Part shown: positions 25,497-33,335 of the stretch, piece by piece | How positions within the stretch are numbered: position 1 is the first letter of the stretch | Layout: each line of letters begins with the position of its first letter | NCBI RefSeq assembly: GCF_900114325.1 | Contig: NZ_FOSR01000021.1 | Span: 1 to 49,894, forward strand | Origin: Rhodanobacter glycinis | GTDB taxonomy: Bacteria; Pseudomonadota; Gammaproteobacteria; Xanthomonadales; Rhodanobacteraceae | Length of the DNA: 49,894 bases | Direction of reading: 5' to 3' | The notes under the pieces: model-generated | Told to the model about the DNA's origin: nothing | Seen by the model: the letters and a program-made list of their open reading frames with translations, nothing else | The model's database searches: none | Translations under genes and position numbers: made by a program

Positions 25497-25518
25497 GGCC
25501 TGCAGGCTGCAGCAGGCC
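25497..25518. terminator. Hairpin between convergent genes
   Basis: GGCCTGC pairs with GCAGGCC around an eight-base loop, in the 38 bases between the DJ-1 enzyme gene and the converging glutathione transferase gene. It probably serves both. Confidence 0.5.
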
Positions 25519-25528
25519 TGTCGGTACT

Positions 25529-26173
25529 TCAGCCCGTGCCCGCGAACACCGCCCACTGCGCGTCGAAAGCCCGCTTGAAGGCGGGGCGTGCTTTGGCACG
25601 GGCGACATAGGCGGCGAGGTTCGGGTATTCGTCCAGCAGGCCGGATGCTTTCAGGCGGAGCAGTACGCCGACCATCATCAGATCGCCGGCGCTGAATGCG
25701 CCATCGAGCCAGTCGGCTTCGCCGAGGCGCGTGGAAAGATCGCCCAACCGGTGGCGGATACGGTCCAGCACCAGTGGCAGGCGTTGCGCTGCCCAGGGTT
25801 TGTCGCCCTCCTGGAACTTGGCGGTCTGCAATTCAAGAATGGGCGATTCGACTGTGTTGAGCGCGGCAAACATCCAGGCGATTGCCCTCGCCCGGGCATT
25901 GGCATCGTCCGGCAGCAAACCGGCGTGGTGCTGCGCGATATGCAACACGATGGCGCCGGACTCGAACAGGACGAGATCGCCTTCCTCGTAGGTGGGAATC
26001 TGGCCGAAGGGATGCAGGGCACGATGCGCGGGTTCCTTCATCGCGCTGAACGACAGCAGGCGGACATCGTACGGTTGGCCTACTTCTTCCAGCGCCCAGC
26101 GCACGCGCATGTCGCGCGCGAGTCCCTGGCCGCGGTCGGGCGAACTTTCAAAAGCGGTGATGGTGGGGATCAT
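25529..26173 (-). CDS. Glutathione S-transferase family protein
   Basis: The 214-residue protein has a thioredoxin-like N-terminal domain (about 1-82: ITAFESSPDRGQGLARDMRV, HPFGQIPTY with the cis-Pro, and FESGAIV for glutathione binding) and an all-helical C-terminal domain (WMFAALNTVE, LDGAFSAGDLMMVGVL). It would conjugate or reduce electrophiles with glutathione; the substrate is unknown. A GGAG site supports ATG 26173. A close paralogue lies at 29018-29671, sharing RVRWALEE, ALNTVE and ARPAF. Confidence 0.85.
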   Translation of the reverse strand: MIPTITAFESSPDRGQGLARDMRVRWALEEVGQPYDVRLLSFSAMKEPAHRALHPFGQIPTYEEGDLVLFESGAIVLHIAQHHAGLLPDDANARARAIAWMFAALNTVESPILELQTAKFQEGDKPWAAQRLPLVLDRIRHRLGDLSTRLGEADWLDGAFSAGDLMMVGVLLRLKASGLLDEYPNLAAYVARAKARPAFKRAFDAQWAVFAGTG

Positions 26174-26290
26174 GCGAAAGCTCCGGAGAGTGGCACCATG
26201 CCATGGGAAGGCAGGATGGCGCGGGATGTACGCGTTCGATTCTGGCCGAGTCGGGGCGAAGCTCGGCGCGGAAAGGCATGCCATGGAAGC

Positions 26291-26310
26291 CGGGGCGTAC
26301 TTTCGCCCCG
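26291..26310. terminator. Hairpin downstream of the VOC gene
   Basis: CGGGGCG pairs with CGCCCCG around a six-base loop, between the VOC stop and the glutathione transferase gene, all on the minus strand. Termination is plausible. Confidence 0.35.
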
Positions 26311-26351
26311 ATGGTTCCACGCCACCTCAAGTCGCAGCCGGTCAAGCACGG

Positions 26352-26831
26352 CTATCCGCGCAGCGCGGCCTCGATCGCGGCGATGTCGATCTTGGTCATC
26401 CCCATCATGGCGTCGAAGGCGCGTTTGGCCGCTGCGGGGTCGGGATGGGTGATGGCGTTGCTCAGTACGCGCGGGGTGATTTGCCAGGACAGGCCCCACC
26501 GGTCCTTGCACCAGCCGCATTGAACGGCGTGGCCGCCGTGGTCGATGATCGCGTTCCACAGGCGATCGGTTTCGGCCTGGTCTTCCGTGGCCACCTGGAA
26601 CGAGAACGCATCGGTGTGCGGTACGCCCGGGCCTCCATTCAGGCCAAGACAGGGAATGCCCATGACCGTGAATTCCACGGTCAGCACGTCGCCCTGCTTG
26701 CCGGCGGGGTAGTCGCCGGGGGCGCGGTGGACGGCGTCCACGCTGCTCTCCTGGAAGGTTTCGGCGTAGAAGGTGGCGGCGTCCAGCGCGGTGCCGTCAT
26801 ACCAGAGGCAGATCGTGTTCTTGCGGACCAT
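26352..26831 (-). CDS. VOC family protein (PhnB-like)
   Basis: The 159-residue protein belongs to the PhnB/3-demethylubiquinone-methyltransferase-like VOC family: ICLWYDGTALDAATFYAETF at the start, FTVMGIPCLGLNGGPG, FSFQVATEDQAETDRLWNAI, then CKDRWGLSWQITPRVL. The pattern WGLSWQI is typical. No methyltransferase motif is present, so the older family name is misleading. The function is not known. It is on the same strand as the propeller and TPR/HTH genes upstream, about 150 bases from them. Confidence 0.85.
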   Translation of the reverse strand: MVRKNTICLWYDGTALDAATFYAETFQESSVDAVHRAPGDYPAGKQGDVLTVEFTVMGIPCLGLNGGPGVPHTDAFSFQVATEDQAETDRLWNAIIDHGGHAVQCGWCKDRWGLSWQITPRVLSNAITHPDPAAAKRAFDAMMGMTKIDIAAIEAALRG

Positions 26832-26919
26832 GTCGACTCTCCTGGTTCAGGGGACGTGCTCTTCATTCTCTACGACGAATGAGGGATACGCAGATCGACA
26901 TGAGGGGGAAGTCGAGTCA

Positions 26920-26932
26920 GGGGCAAAGCCCC
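26920..26932. terminator. Short hairpin after the propeller gene
   Basis: GGGGC-AAA-GCCCC lies in the spacer downstream of the propeller gene stop, minus strand. It is small and lacks a T-run, so support is weak. Confidence 0.25.
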
Positions 26933-26984
26933 GGCGTGTGCCTCACGGCTCGCCAACGGAGCAATCGTCTGGACGCGATGCGCC

Positions 26985-27635
26985 TCAGGGTGAGCCGGTC
27001 CGGCTTTTTGGCCGGCGGATGGCGGTGATCTTGCCGCTGCTGCCGCCGCCGCAGAAGAAGCGGTCGCCGCCGTCGGATTCGAGCCCCGACACACCCACGC
27101 CAACCGGCATCTGCAGGCTTTCGAGCACTTCGCCCGTGGCGGGGTCGATGCGCCGCACATCGCTCTCGTCGCCCTCCCAGGTGCCGTGCCAAAGCTCGCC
27201 GTCGACCCAGGTGACGCCGGTGACGAACCGGTCGCAGGTGATGGTGCGAAGCACCGCGCCGGTGTCGGGGTTGACCTGATGGATCTTGCGCTCGCGGTAC
27301 TGGCCGACCCAGAGCGTACCCTCGGCCCATGCCAGTCCGGAGTCGCCGCCAGCACCCGGTGCCGGGATGGTGGCGAGCACACGGCCGCTGGCCGGGTCGA
27401 TCTTCCGAATGCGATTTTCGGCGATCTGGAACAGGTGGTGACCGTCGAAGGCCGTGCCCGCATGCGCGGTGACATCGATGCTGCGCGATGCCTCCGATCC
27501 GGCCGGGTCGAAGGACGCGAGCGTGTCGCCGCCGGCAAACCACACCTGCTCGCCGTCGTAGGTGACGCCACCCACGCTGTCGACGCCTGCAAAGGGACCG
27601 TACTCGCTGATGATTTCGGCGTCTGATCGTTTCAT
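26985..27635 (-). CDS. Cytoplasmic beta-propeller protein (Vgb/glutaminyl-cyclase-like)
   Basis: The 216-residue protein has about five short blade repeats with the form IRKIDPASGRVLATI, IHQVNPDTGAVLRTI and VRRIDPATGEVLESL, each preceded by W-VDGELW or WAEGTLW segments. The fold resembles streptogramin lyase (Vgb) or glutamine cyclotransferase propellers, but it has no signal peptide and is shorter than both. Catalytic assignment is not possible. Its start is nine bases after the stop of the TPR/HTH regulator gene, so they form an operon and the propeller may bind a ligand for that regulator. Confidence 0.8.
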   Translation of the reverse strand: MKRSDAEIISEYGPFAGVDSVGGVTYDGEQVWFAGGDTLASFDPAGSEASRSIDVTAHAGTAFDGHHLFQIAENRIRKIDPASGRVLATIPAPGAGGDSGLAWAEGTLWVGQYRERKIHQVNPDTGAVLRTITCDRFVTGVTWVDGELWHGTWEGDESDVRRIDPATGEVLESLQMPVGVGVSGLESDGGDRFFCGGGSSGKITAIRRPKSRTGSP

Positions 27636-27644
27636 GCGTCCATC

Positions 27645-28865
27645 CTAGCTGCCGGGGAAGGGGGCGCGGAGTAACAAGCTTGTCGGGAATCCCGGCACGG
27701 GCGGCGTGATCCAGCGGCGTGCCCGACCACGGCCGAACGAGTCCACCTTGTTGGCGGTCGCCAGGGCCTCCAGCGCACGCTGCACGCTGCGTTGACTGGT
27801 GCCGAGCGCCAGCGCCAGCGCCGAACTTGACCAGGCTTCCCCGTCGGCGAGCAAGGCCAGCACGGCGGCATGCGCATCGTCGACCGGCCGGGCCAGCACG
27901 ACAACGTCGCTTGCGTGGCGCGGTACCAGCGTGAAGCCGTGCCGGGTCGCACTGATATCGGCCGTCGCGCGAAGCAGCGTGCGCAAGCGTCCCACTTCGA
28001 CGCGCAGGCGCGCGCGATGTGTTTCGTCGGCATGTTTCGTGCGGAAGGCGCGCTCGATCAGGGCGGCCCGCGGCACATCGCCGGGCCACGCTTCGGCCAG
28101 GGCTCGGGCGAGCGCGAACAACACCGGGCGCCGTTCCAGCGAAACCGTCGAGCGTGCATCGCGCAGCACGTGGCGGCATGCATCCACGACGAAGGCAGAG
28201 GAGGCCAGCAAGGTTTCGACTTCATCGAGTCGAAGCGGTCGCTCATCGCCGCGTGTGACCAGTCGCGCGCAGGGACGCTCAAGCGCGCGGAAGGTGTTTT
28301 GGACTTCCGCCGTCAGTGCCGGAATGCCCGCCCGTTGCACTGCCTGTTCGGCCCGGGCCAGTGCACTGCGCGCCGCCGCTGCGTGCAGTCGGCGCATGGC
28401 CAGGCCGGCAACGACCAGCTCGCAGGAGGCCTGCGATGCCGGTGGCAGCACGGTCACATCGAGTTCGGCGAGCGTGCGCTCGGCCTCGTCCAGGTGCCCG
28501 ATCAGCAGCAGGCGCCGGGCCTGCAGGTAGCCCGCGTACGCGGCGTTCACCCGGTCGCCGTGTGCTTCCAGCGTGGCTCGTGCGATATCCAGCGCCTTGG
28601 CCGACTGGCCCAGTTCGCGCGAAACAAGCGCGATCTCGGCTTCGGCGACGGCACAGCGCGCGCGGGCCAACGCTTCGTGCGGGCCGAAGGCGCGCACGGC
28701 GCGGCGCAGCAATGCCTTTGCCCGCGCGAAATCGCCGAGCTGGGCCATCGCGATGCCGCGCAGTGCCAGCGCCGGCGCGTCGTCGCGCAAGGCGACCCGT
28801 TTCAATGCGCCGAGCGGATCGCCCGCTGCAAGCGCACGCGCCGCGGCGGTGATCAGGGCGTCCAC
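27645..28865 (-). CDS. Helical-repeat (TPR-like) protein with C-terminal helix-turn-helix
   Basis: The 406-residue protein is mostly alpha-helical and Ala-rich, with TPR-like repeats in residues 1-230 (GDPLGALKRVAL, GDFARAKALLRRAVRAFG, DRVNAAYAGYLQARRL). A winged-helix-like region follows near 280-320 (RTKHADETHRARLRVEVGR). At the C-terminus, SSSALALALGTSQRSVQRAL is a clear helix-turn-helix. It starts with GTG at 28865; the nearer ATG is in another frame. It is probably a regulator of the adjacent operon and of the divergently transcribed glutathione transferase/DUF899 genes. I do not recognise a specific family name. Confidence 0.7.
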   Translation of the reverse strand: MDALITAAARALAAGDPLGALKRVALRDDAPALALRGIAMAQLGDFARAKALLRRAVRAFGPHEALARARCAVAEAEIALVSRELGQSAKALDIARATLEAHGDRVNAAYAGYLQARRLLLIGHLDEAERTLAELDVTVLPPASQASCELVVAGLAMRRLHAAAARSALARAEQAVQRAGIPALTAEVQNTFRALERPCARLVTRGDERPLRLDEVETLLASSAFVVDACRHVLRDARSTVSLERRPVLFALARALAEAWPGDVPRAALIERAFRTKHADETHRARLRVEVGRLRTLLRATADISATRHGFTLVPRHASDVVVLARPVDDAHAAVLALLADGEAWSSSALALALGTSQRSVQRALEALATANKVDSFGRGRARRWITPPVPGFPTSLLLRAPFPGS

Positions 28866-29017
28866 TCGATCGAGCTCATGTCAGCGAACCTTGTTGAATC
28901 CCGCCAAAGTTGTCACTCCCACCCTTTGATGGCCCGGTCGCAGTCTATCCCACGATCACCCGCCCACGTGCCGGCGGCAACGGGCACGGACGAGATGCCA
29001 ACGCGAGGAAAGACGAC

Positions 29018-29671
29018 ATGAAAAAGATCACTGTGTGGGGATTCAGCTGGGTGCCACCCGTCGCCCAGGGGCTGGTGCGAGACCTGCGCGTACGCTGGGC
29101 GCTGGAAGAGGCCGGGCTTGCCTATGAAAGCCGCTGCATCGACACCGGGGAGCGAAACTCCGGGGACTACCGACACAAGCATCCTTTCGGCATGGTGCCG
29201 GTTCTCGAATCCGCTGACGGGGCCATGATCGAGTCGGGCGCCATCGTCCATGCGATTGCCGAGCAGTGTGAGGCGCTGATGCCTGCCGACCGACGCGCGG
29301 AAACGCTTGGCTGGATGTTTACGGCACTCAATACCGTCGAGCCGCCGTTGTGGAATTTGTTCGTGATGGATGTGCTGCACGGCGAAGAGGCTTGGGTGCC
29401 GCTGCGGCGACCCGCCGTTGTCGACGAGGTGAATCACCGATTGGCGGCGCTGTCCGAATGTCTCGCGGATCGCGATTACCTGCTCGGTCGTTTCACGGCG
29501 GCCGACATCCTCATGACCACCGTGTTGCGGTTCATCCGCCACACGAACTTGCTGGCCCGGTTCCCGTCGCTGGTGGCCTACGTCGAGCGTTGCGAGGCGC
29601 GGCCGGCGTTCGATGCCGCCTTGCGCAATCAACTGGATGGTTACGCACGCAACGAACCGGTGGCAGCCTGA
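29018..29671 (+). CDS. Glutathione S-transferase family protein
   Basis: The 217-residue protein has the two-domain glutathione transferase fold: VWGFSWVPPVAQGLVRDLRV, HPFGMVPVL, MIESGAIVHAIAE, then WMFTALNTVEPPLWN and GRFTAADILMTTVLR. It is a paralogue of the protein at 25529-26173. A GAGGAAAGACGAC segment precedes the ATG. It is the first gene of a forward-strand unit with DUF899 (20-base gap). It is divergent from the TPR/HTH regulator across about 150 bases. Confidence 0.85.
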   Translation: MKKITVWGFSWVPPVAQGLVRDLRVRWALEEAGLAYESRCIDTGERNSGDYRHKHPFGMVPVLESADGAMIESGAIVHAIAEQCEALMPADRRAETLGWMFTALNTVEPPLWNLFVMDVLHGEEAWVPLRRPAVVDEVNHRLAALSECLADRDYLLGRFTAADILMTTVLRFIRHTNLLARFPSLVAYVERCEARPAFDAALRNQLDGYARNEPVAA

Positions 29672-29691
29672 ATCGGCGAAGGAGAGAAGCG

Positions 29692-30459
29692 ATGAACACA
29701 CGCAAGACGGGAACACGCGAAGAGTGGCTGGCGGCGCGTCTCGAGTTGCTGGGCGCGGAGAAAGCACTGACGCGACACAGCGATGCGCTGGCGCGCCAGC
29801 GGCAGGCACTGCCGTGGGTACGGGTCGACAAGGCGTATCGGTTCGAGACCGGGCAGGGCAGCGTGTCGCTGGCGGATCTTTTTCGCGGGCGCTCGCAGTT
29901 GCTGGTTTATCACTTCATGTTCGGCCCCGACTACGCGGCCGGTTGCCCTTCCTGCTCGGCCATCGCGGATGGCTTCAGCGGTTCCGTCGTCCATCTTGAA
30001 AACCACGACGTGGCATTCACCGCGGTGTCGCGGGCGCCGCTGGCGAAGCTGCAGGCGTTTCAGCAGAGGATGGGCTGGACCTTTCCATGGGCATCGGCAC
30101 CCGATGGGGAGTTCGGCTTCGACTTCAACGTCGCGTTCAGCGAAGAACAACTGCGCAAGGGGCCGGTGGATTACAACTACCAGTCGATGGACGTGAGGCC
30201 GGCGCTGAAAGCCGGTGCGGACGGTTTCGTCGGACAGATCGCGGCGATGACGCAGACGGGTGTGGCCACCTATCTGCGCGAGATGCCAGGCATGAGTGCA
30301 TTCGCGCTGGAAGACGGCATCGTCTATCACACGTATTCCACCTATGCGCGCGGGCTGGACGCGCTTTGGGGCATGTACCCGTGGCTCGATCGGGCGCCAC
30401 GCGGGCGCGATGAAAACGGCGTCTGGTGGCGGCACCATGACAAGTACGACCAGCGTTGA
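29692..30459 (+). CDS. DUF899 family thioredoxin-fold protein
   Basis: The 255-residue protein belongs to DUF899: N-terminal TREEWLAARLELLGAEKALTR, then YRFETGQGSVSLADLFRGRS, VYHFMFGPDYAAGCPSCSA with a Cys-x-x-Cys pair, VSRAPLAKLQAFQQRMGW and the C-terminal ALWGMYPWLDRAPRGRDE. The family has a thioredoxin-like fold, and the CPSC pair suggests disulphide chemistry, but no reaction is established. An AGGAG ribosome-binding site precedes the ATG. It overlaps the next small membrane protein gene by 23 bases. Confidence 0.9.
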   Translation: MNTRKTGTREEWLAARLELLGAEKALTRHSDALARQRQALPWVRVDKAYRFETGQGSVSLADLFRGRSQLLVYHFMFGPDYAAGCPSCSAIADGFSGSVVHLENHDVAFTAVSRAPLAKLQAFQQRMGWTFPWASAPDGEFGFDFNVAFSEEQLRKGPVDYNYQSMDVRPALKAGADGFVGQIAAMTQTGVATYLREMPGMSAFALEDGIVYHTYSTYARGLDALWGMYPWLDRAPRGRDENGVWWRHHDKYDQR

Positions 30460-30844
30460 ACCCCGTCGCGACGGCGCCGCTGTGGCGCTCCTAGGAAAGG
30501 GTGAGGCGGCGGAAACGTCGGTCGACACACGTCCTCGTGTGGCAGCCGGGCGTGGGCGTTTCGATCCGGCATTTCGTCGCGCTGCGCATGGGATCGGGTT
30601 GGCGGCTGCGCCGACCTTTGCCCTGATGGCATGCCTGGCCGGCTTCCTCGGCGGCGGCCCGATGAACATGTCTTGTCCGGTTGCGCAGGGGGCAGCGCCA
30701 CTCGACGGCATGGTGCTGATGTACGGATGGATGAGCGTCTTCCACTTGGGTCCCTGGTTGAGGCTTTTCGCGCGGCGACGATGGCGCGGCCGTCATCCGG
30801 AACCCGAGACCCGGACAGCGCCCGATTCATTCCGGACGGGATGA
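30437..30844 (+). CDS. Small membrane protein overlapping DUF899
   Basis: The 135-residue protein begins inside the DUF899 gene (23-base overlap), so coupling is likely. It has a charged N-terminus and two probable membrane helices: GIGLAAAPTFALMACLAGFLG and PLDGMVLMYGWMSVFHLGPW. Between them is a Cys in NMSCPVAQG. The basic C-terminal tail faces the cytoplasm. I do not know its function, and a later start is possible. Similar unnamed two-helix proteins accompany DUF899 in other Proteobacteria (recalled, not checked). Confidence 0.6.
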   Translation: MTSTTSVEPRRDGAAVALLGKGEAAETSVDTRPRVAAGRGRFDPAFRRAAHGIGLAAAPTFALMACLAGFLGGGPMNMSCPVAQGAAPLDGMVLMYGWMSVFHLGPWLRLFARRRWRGRHPEPETRTAPDSFRTG

Positions 30845-31154
30845 TCGAGCGACGCTGCCTCATGCGTGGGGCGTGTTGCGTCAAAGCCTGCTTCCTGGCT
30901 CGGGTGGCCATGACCTTTGGCGCCCCCATGACCTCTGGCTCTTCGACGTGTCATGTCCAGTGGGTAGTCTGCGCAGCATCTCCCGACGTCAGGTTCTTGT
31001 CGCGGGAGACAGGGGTGCGGGCGTTGCGTGTTGCAGACGCTCGATCCGAAGTCGGACATTCGGTCAGAAGCATCCCGCGTCCCCATGAGCTGACTGCCAT
31101 TCCCCATGGCAAGCCCATGCCCCACATCAATAATCACAAGAAGCGAGCCATCCC
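30845..31154. other. Intergenic stretch without a clear gene
   Basis: This 310-base region has several open short frames but none with a convincing start, ribosome-binding site or motif. A weak stem (TCCCGAC with GTCGCGGGA near 30980-31008) may serve as a terminator for the preceding unit. Confidence 0.3.
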
Positions 31155-31538
31155 ATGAACAGCATCTTCTCGAATCATTCGTCTTCGCGCCGCCACGGCC
31201 GCAGCCTGCTGCTGGCGCTTGTTGTCGGTGGCTTTGCCATGACGGGAGCCAGCGTGGTTAACGCACAGGCCACCGCGGGCAAGGTCTTCGGCAAGGCGCC
31301 GATGGGTTATGCCGTTGCGGCGCGCAGCACCACCACCGGGGCCCATCGTCAGGTCAAGGTGGATTCCAATGGTCGCTATTCCATCAGGGAGCTTCCGGTC
31401 GGCAATTACACGGTGACGCTGAAGGAAGACGGCCATGCCGTGATGAAGCACCTGAACGTGCCGGTGATCGTCGGGCGCGGGAGCGAGGTGGACTTCGATT
31501 GCGCGCCGGGCCAGTGTTCGGAAACGGCCAGCAAATGA
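31155..31538 (+). CDS. Stand-alone carboxypeptidase-regulatory-like protein, exported
   Basis: The 127-residue protein has a Sec signal peptide (RSLLLALVVGGFAMTGASVV, cleavage near VNAQA). A single carboxypeptidase-regulatory-like beta-sandwich domain (about residues 40-115) follows: VFGKAPMGYAVAARSTTTG, DSNGRYSIRELPVGNYTVTL, VIVGRGSEVDFDC. This domain normally forms the N-terminal extension of large Xanthomonad TonB-dependent receptors. Here it stands alone, with no receptor behind it and a strong terminator 113 bases downstream. It could be a remnant or an independent periplasmic partner. Two Cys near the C-terminus (CAPGQC) may form a disulphide. Confidence 0.75.
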   Translation: MNSIFSNHSSSRRHGRSLLLALVVGGFAMTGASVVNAQATAGKVFGKAPMGYAVAARSTTTGAHRQVKVDSNGRYSIRELPVGNYTVTLKEDGHAVMKHLNVPVIVGRGSEVDFDCAPGQCSETASK

Positions 31539-31650
31539 CGCTGACTGCCGTCGCCCGCTGCCGGTAGCGCAGACAGCGTTGCTGCGGTGTCTTGACCAGA
31601 GGCCACTGGTGCTTGTCCGGCCTCGAATCGACGGCAGCTGATTTGTCCAG

Positions 31651-31681
31651 AGCCTGACACATGCATGTGTCAGGCTTTTTG
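31651..31681 (+). terminator. Rho-independent terminator
   Basis: AGCCTGACAC (31651-31660) pairs exactly with GTGTCAGGCT (31667-31676) around an ATGCAT loop, followed by T-residues. It ends the transcript of the exported beta-sandwich protein. Confidence 0.85.
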
Positions 31682-31918
31682 CTGTCTGGGAGTCGGAGGC
31701 TCGGTCATGGCTTCGGTCGGTTGGCGGGCCGGCGATATCCACGAGGCAGTAAAGTCAAGACTAAAAACATGCCTCTCTGCCACTTTTAAAAAAATTGAAC
31801 CGCGATAGAATTCACATTATGTTGATTTCGTTTCGGGCTGGCCGGGTGCGCTGGCTCGTGGTGTCACTGACGCTGGTGGACAAGGCACGTCCTTCCAGCG
31901 GACAGTTGGGGGCGTGTG

Positions 31919-32047
31919 ATGAAACTGGGCTACAGAGTGACGCGGCTGTTGTGCCGCATAGTTGGACATCGATGGGCAAGGTCCGAGCCGGACCGGCGAC
32001 ATTGCACGCGCTGTCGGCGTGTTGAAGTCAGGCGGCTGCGCGTCTGA
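31919..32047 (+). CDS. Tiny zinc-ribbon-like protein (DUF1660-like)
   Basis: A 42-residue frame encodes MKLGYRVTRLLCRIVGHRWA, then a short charged linker and HCTRC followed by a basic tail. The pattern L-C-R-x-x-G-H-R-W ... C-x-x-C matches small DUF1660-type proteins, in which the Cys/His residues may bind a metal. A G-rich GGGGGCGTGTG segment precedes the ATG. The frame is short and the family call rests on pattern, so it remains tentative. The rest of the 582-base gap from 31539 to 32120 holds the terminator at 31651 and an AT-rich patch near 31780-31820, with nothing else I can support. Confidence 0.4.
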   Translation: MKLGYRVTRLLCRIVGHRWARSEPDRRHCTRCRRVEVRRLRV

Positions 32048-32120
32048 TTCGCCGGTTGCCGGAATTTTTCCGCCCGTTCGACGGGGGGAAGGGGCGGGGC
32101 TGTAAGCCGCATTTGCCGGT

Positions 32121-33287
32121 TCAGCCGATCAGTGCGGCCTTGATCGATTCCAATGCAGCGCGAATGCGCTGACGCGGCGCACCGATGTTCATGCGCATGA
32201 AGCCGCTTCCGCCGGCCCCGTAGATCACTCCCGGATTCATGCCGACCTTGCCCTGCTTGATGAAGAAGTCGCGCAACGCGGCGTCATTCATGCCCAGGCC
32301 ACGACAGTCCAGCCACAGCAGATAGGTCGCCTGGGGGCGAACCAGGCGAATCTGCGGGATGTGCGCGCGCAGGTAATCGGCGACGAAATCGCGCGTGGTT
32401 TCAAGGTAGGCCAGTAACGCGTCCAGCCACTCGCCGCCTCCGCGATAGGCCGCTTCGAAGGCGGTGATGCTGAAGGGATGGCACTGGTCCAGATGCATGG
32501 ATGCAAAGACGCGTGCCACGGCCGTGCGCTGCGCTTCGTGCGGAATGACCAGCGCCGACAGGCCGAGCCCCTGCAGGTTGAAGGTCTTGCCGGGCGAGAT
32601 GCTGGTGATGATCTTGTCGCCCGCTTGCGCCAGGCTGCCGAGCATGGTGTGGCGCGCGCCGGAATACACCAGGTCGCAGTGGATGTCGTCCGAGACCACG
32701 GTGAGATCGTGTCGCCGGGCAATCCGCAGGACTTCATGCAATTCGTCCGCACGCCAGACCCGGCCGACCGGGTTGTGCGGGCTGCACAGCAGCAGCATGC
32801 GCGCGCCCTGGCTGGCGCAGTGTTCCAGCTGCGCGAGATCCATGGTGTAGTGACCGTCGGTCTCGATCAGTGGATTGAGTATCGGGCGGCGCTGGTTGGC
32901 CTGGATGATCGCTGCAAACTCGGTATACACCGGAGGCTGGATGATCACGCCATCGCCGGGATTGGTGACGGCCTGCATGGTCGCCGCCAGCGCGGGCAGG
33001 GCGCTCGGCCCCACCAGCATCCACTCGCGTTGCATATTCCAGTGGTGGCGTCGTGCGTACCACTGGATGACGGCCTCATACAGACTTTCCGGGTAGAGCG
33101 TGTAGCCGTAGATCGGGTGTTGCGCGCGCGCCACGAGCGCCTGCGTCACGCAAGCCGGTGCGGCGAAATCCATGTCGGCGACCCACAGCGGATCGACGTC
33201 TTCCGTGCCGAAATAGCGTTGGCGGTCATCGAACTTGGTGGCGTGGGTGCCGGAGCGATCGATGACGGTGTCGAAGTCGTGGGCCAA
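32121..33287 (-). CDS. PatB/MalY-type PLP-dependent C-S lyase, candidate OvoB
   Basis: The 388-residue protein is a fold-type I aminotransferase-like enzyme of the MalY/PatB cystathionine beta-lyase group. Motifs are LWVADMDFAAPACV at the start, QPPVYTEF, CSPHNPVGRVW, VVSDDIHCDLVY (cofactor Asp) and SPGKTFNLQGL with the PLP Lys234. It cleaves C-S bonds beta to an amino acid. Its gene starts 48 bases after the ovoA stop, on the same strand, so the natural role is very probably OvoB: cleavage of 5-histidylcysteine sulfoxide to release the 5-sulphur histidine intermediate. General cystathionine/cysteine lyase activity is the alternative. Confidence 0.85.
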   Translation of the reverse strand: MAHDFDTVIDRSGTHATKFDDRQRYFGTEDVDPLWVADMDFAAPACVTQALVARAQHPIYGYTLYPESLYEAVIQWYARRHHWNMQREWMLVGPSALPALAATMQAVTNPGDGVIIQPPVYTEFAAIIQANQRRPILNPLIETDGHYTMDLAQLEHCASQGARMLLLCSPHNPVGRVWRADELHEVLRIARRHDLTVVSDDIHCDLVYSGARHTMLGSLAQAGDKIITSISPGKTFNLQGLGLSALVIPHEAQRTAVARVFASMHLDQCHPFSITAFEAAYRGGGEWLDALLAYLETTRDFVADYLRAHIPQIRLVRPQATYLLWLDCRGLGMNDAALRDFFIKQGKVGMNPGVIYGAGGSGFMRMNIGAPRQRIRAALESIKAALIG

Positions 33288-33335
33288 GGGAGTGTCTCGT
33301 TGCGGTTTGCGCGTGCGGCTGGGGGCGGGACGGCT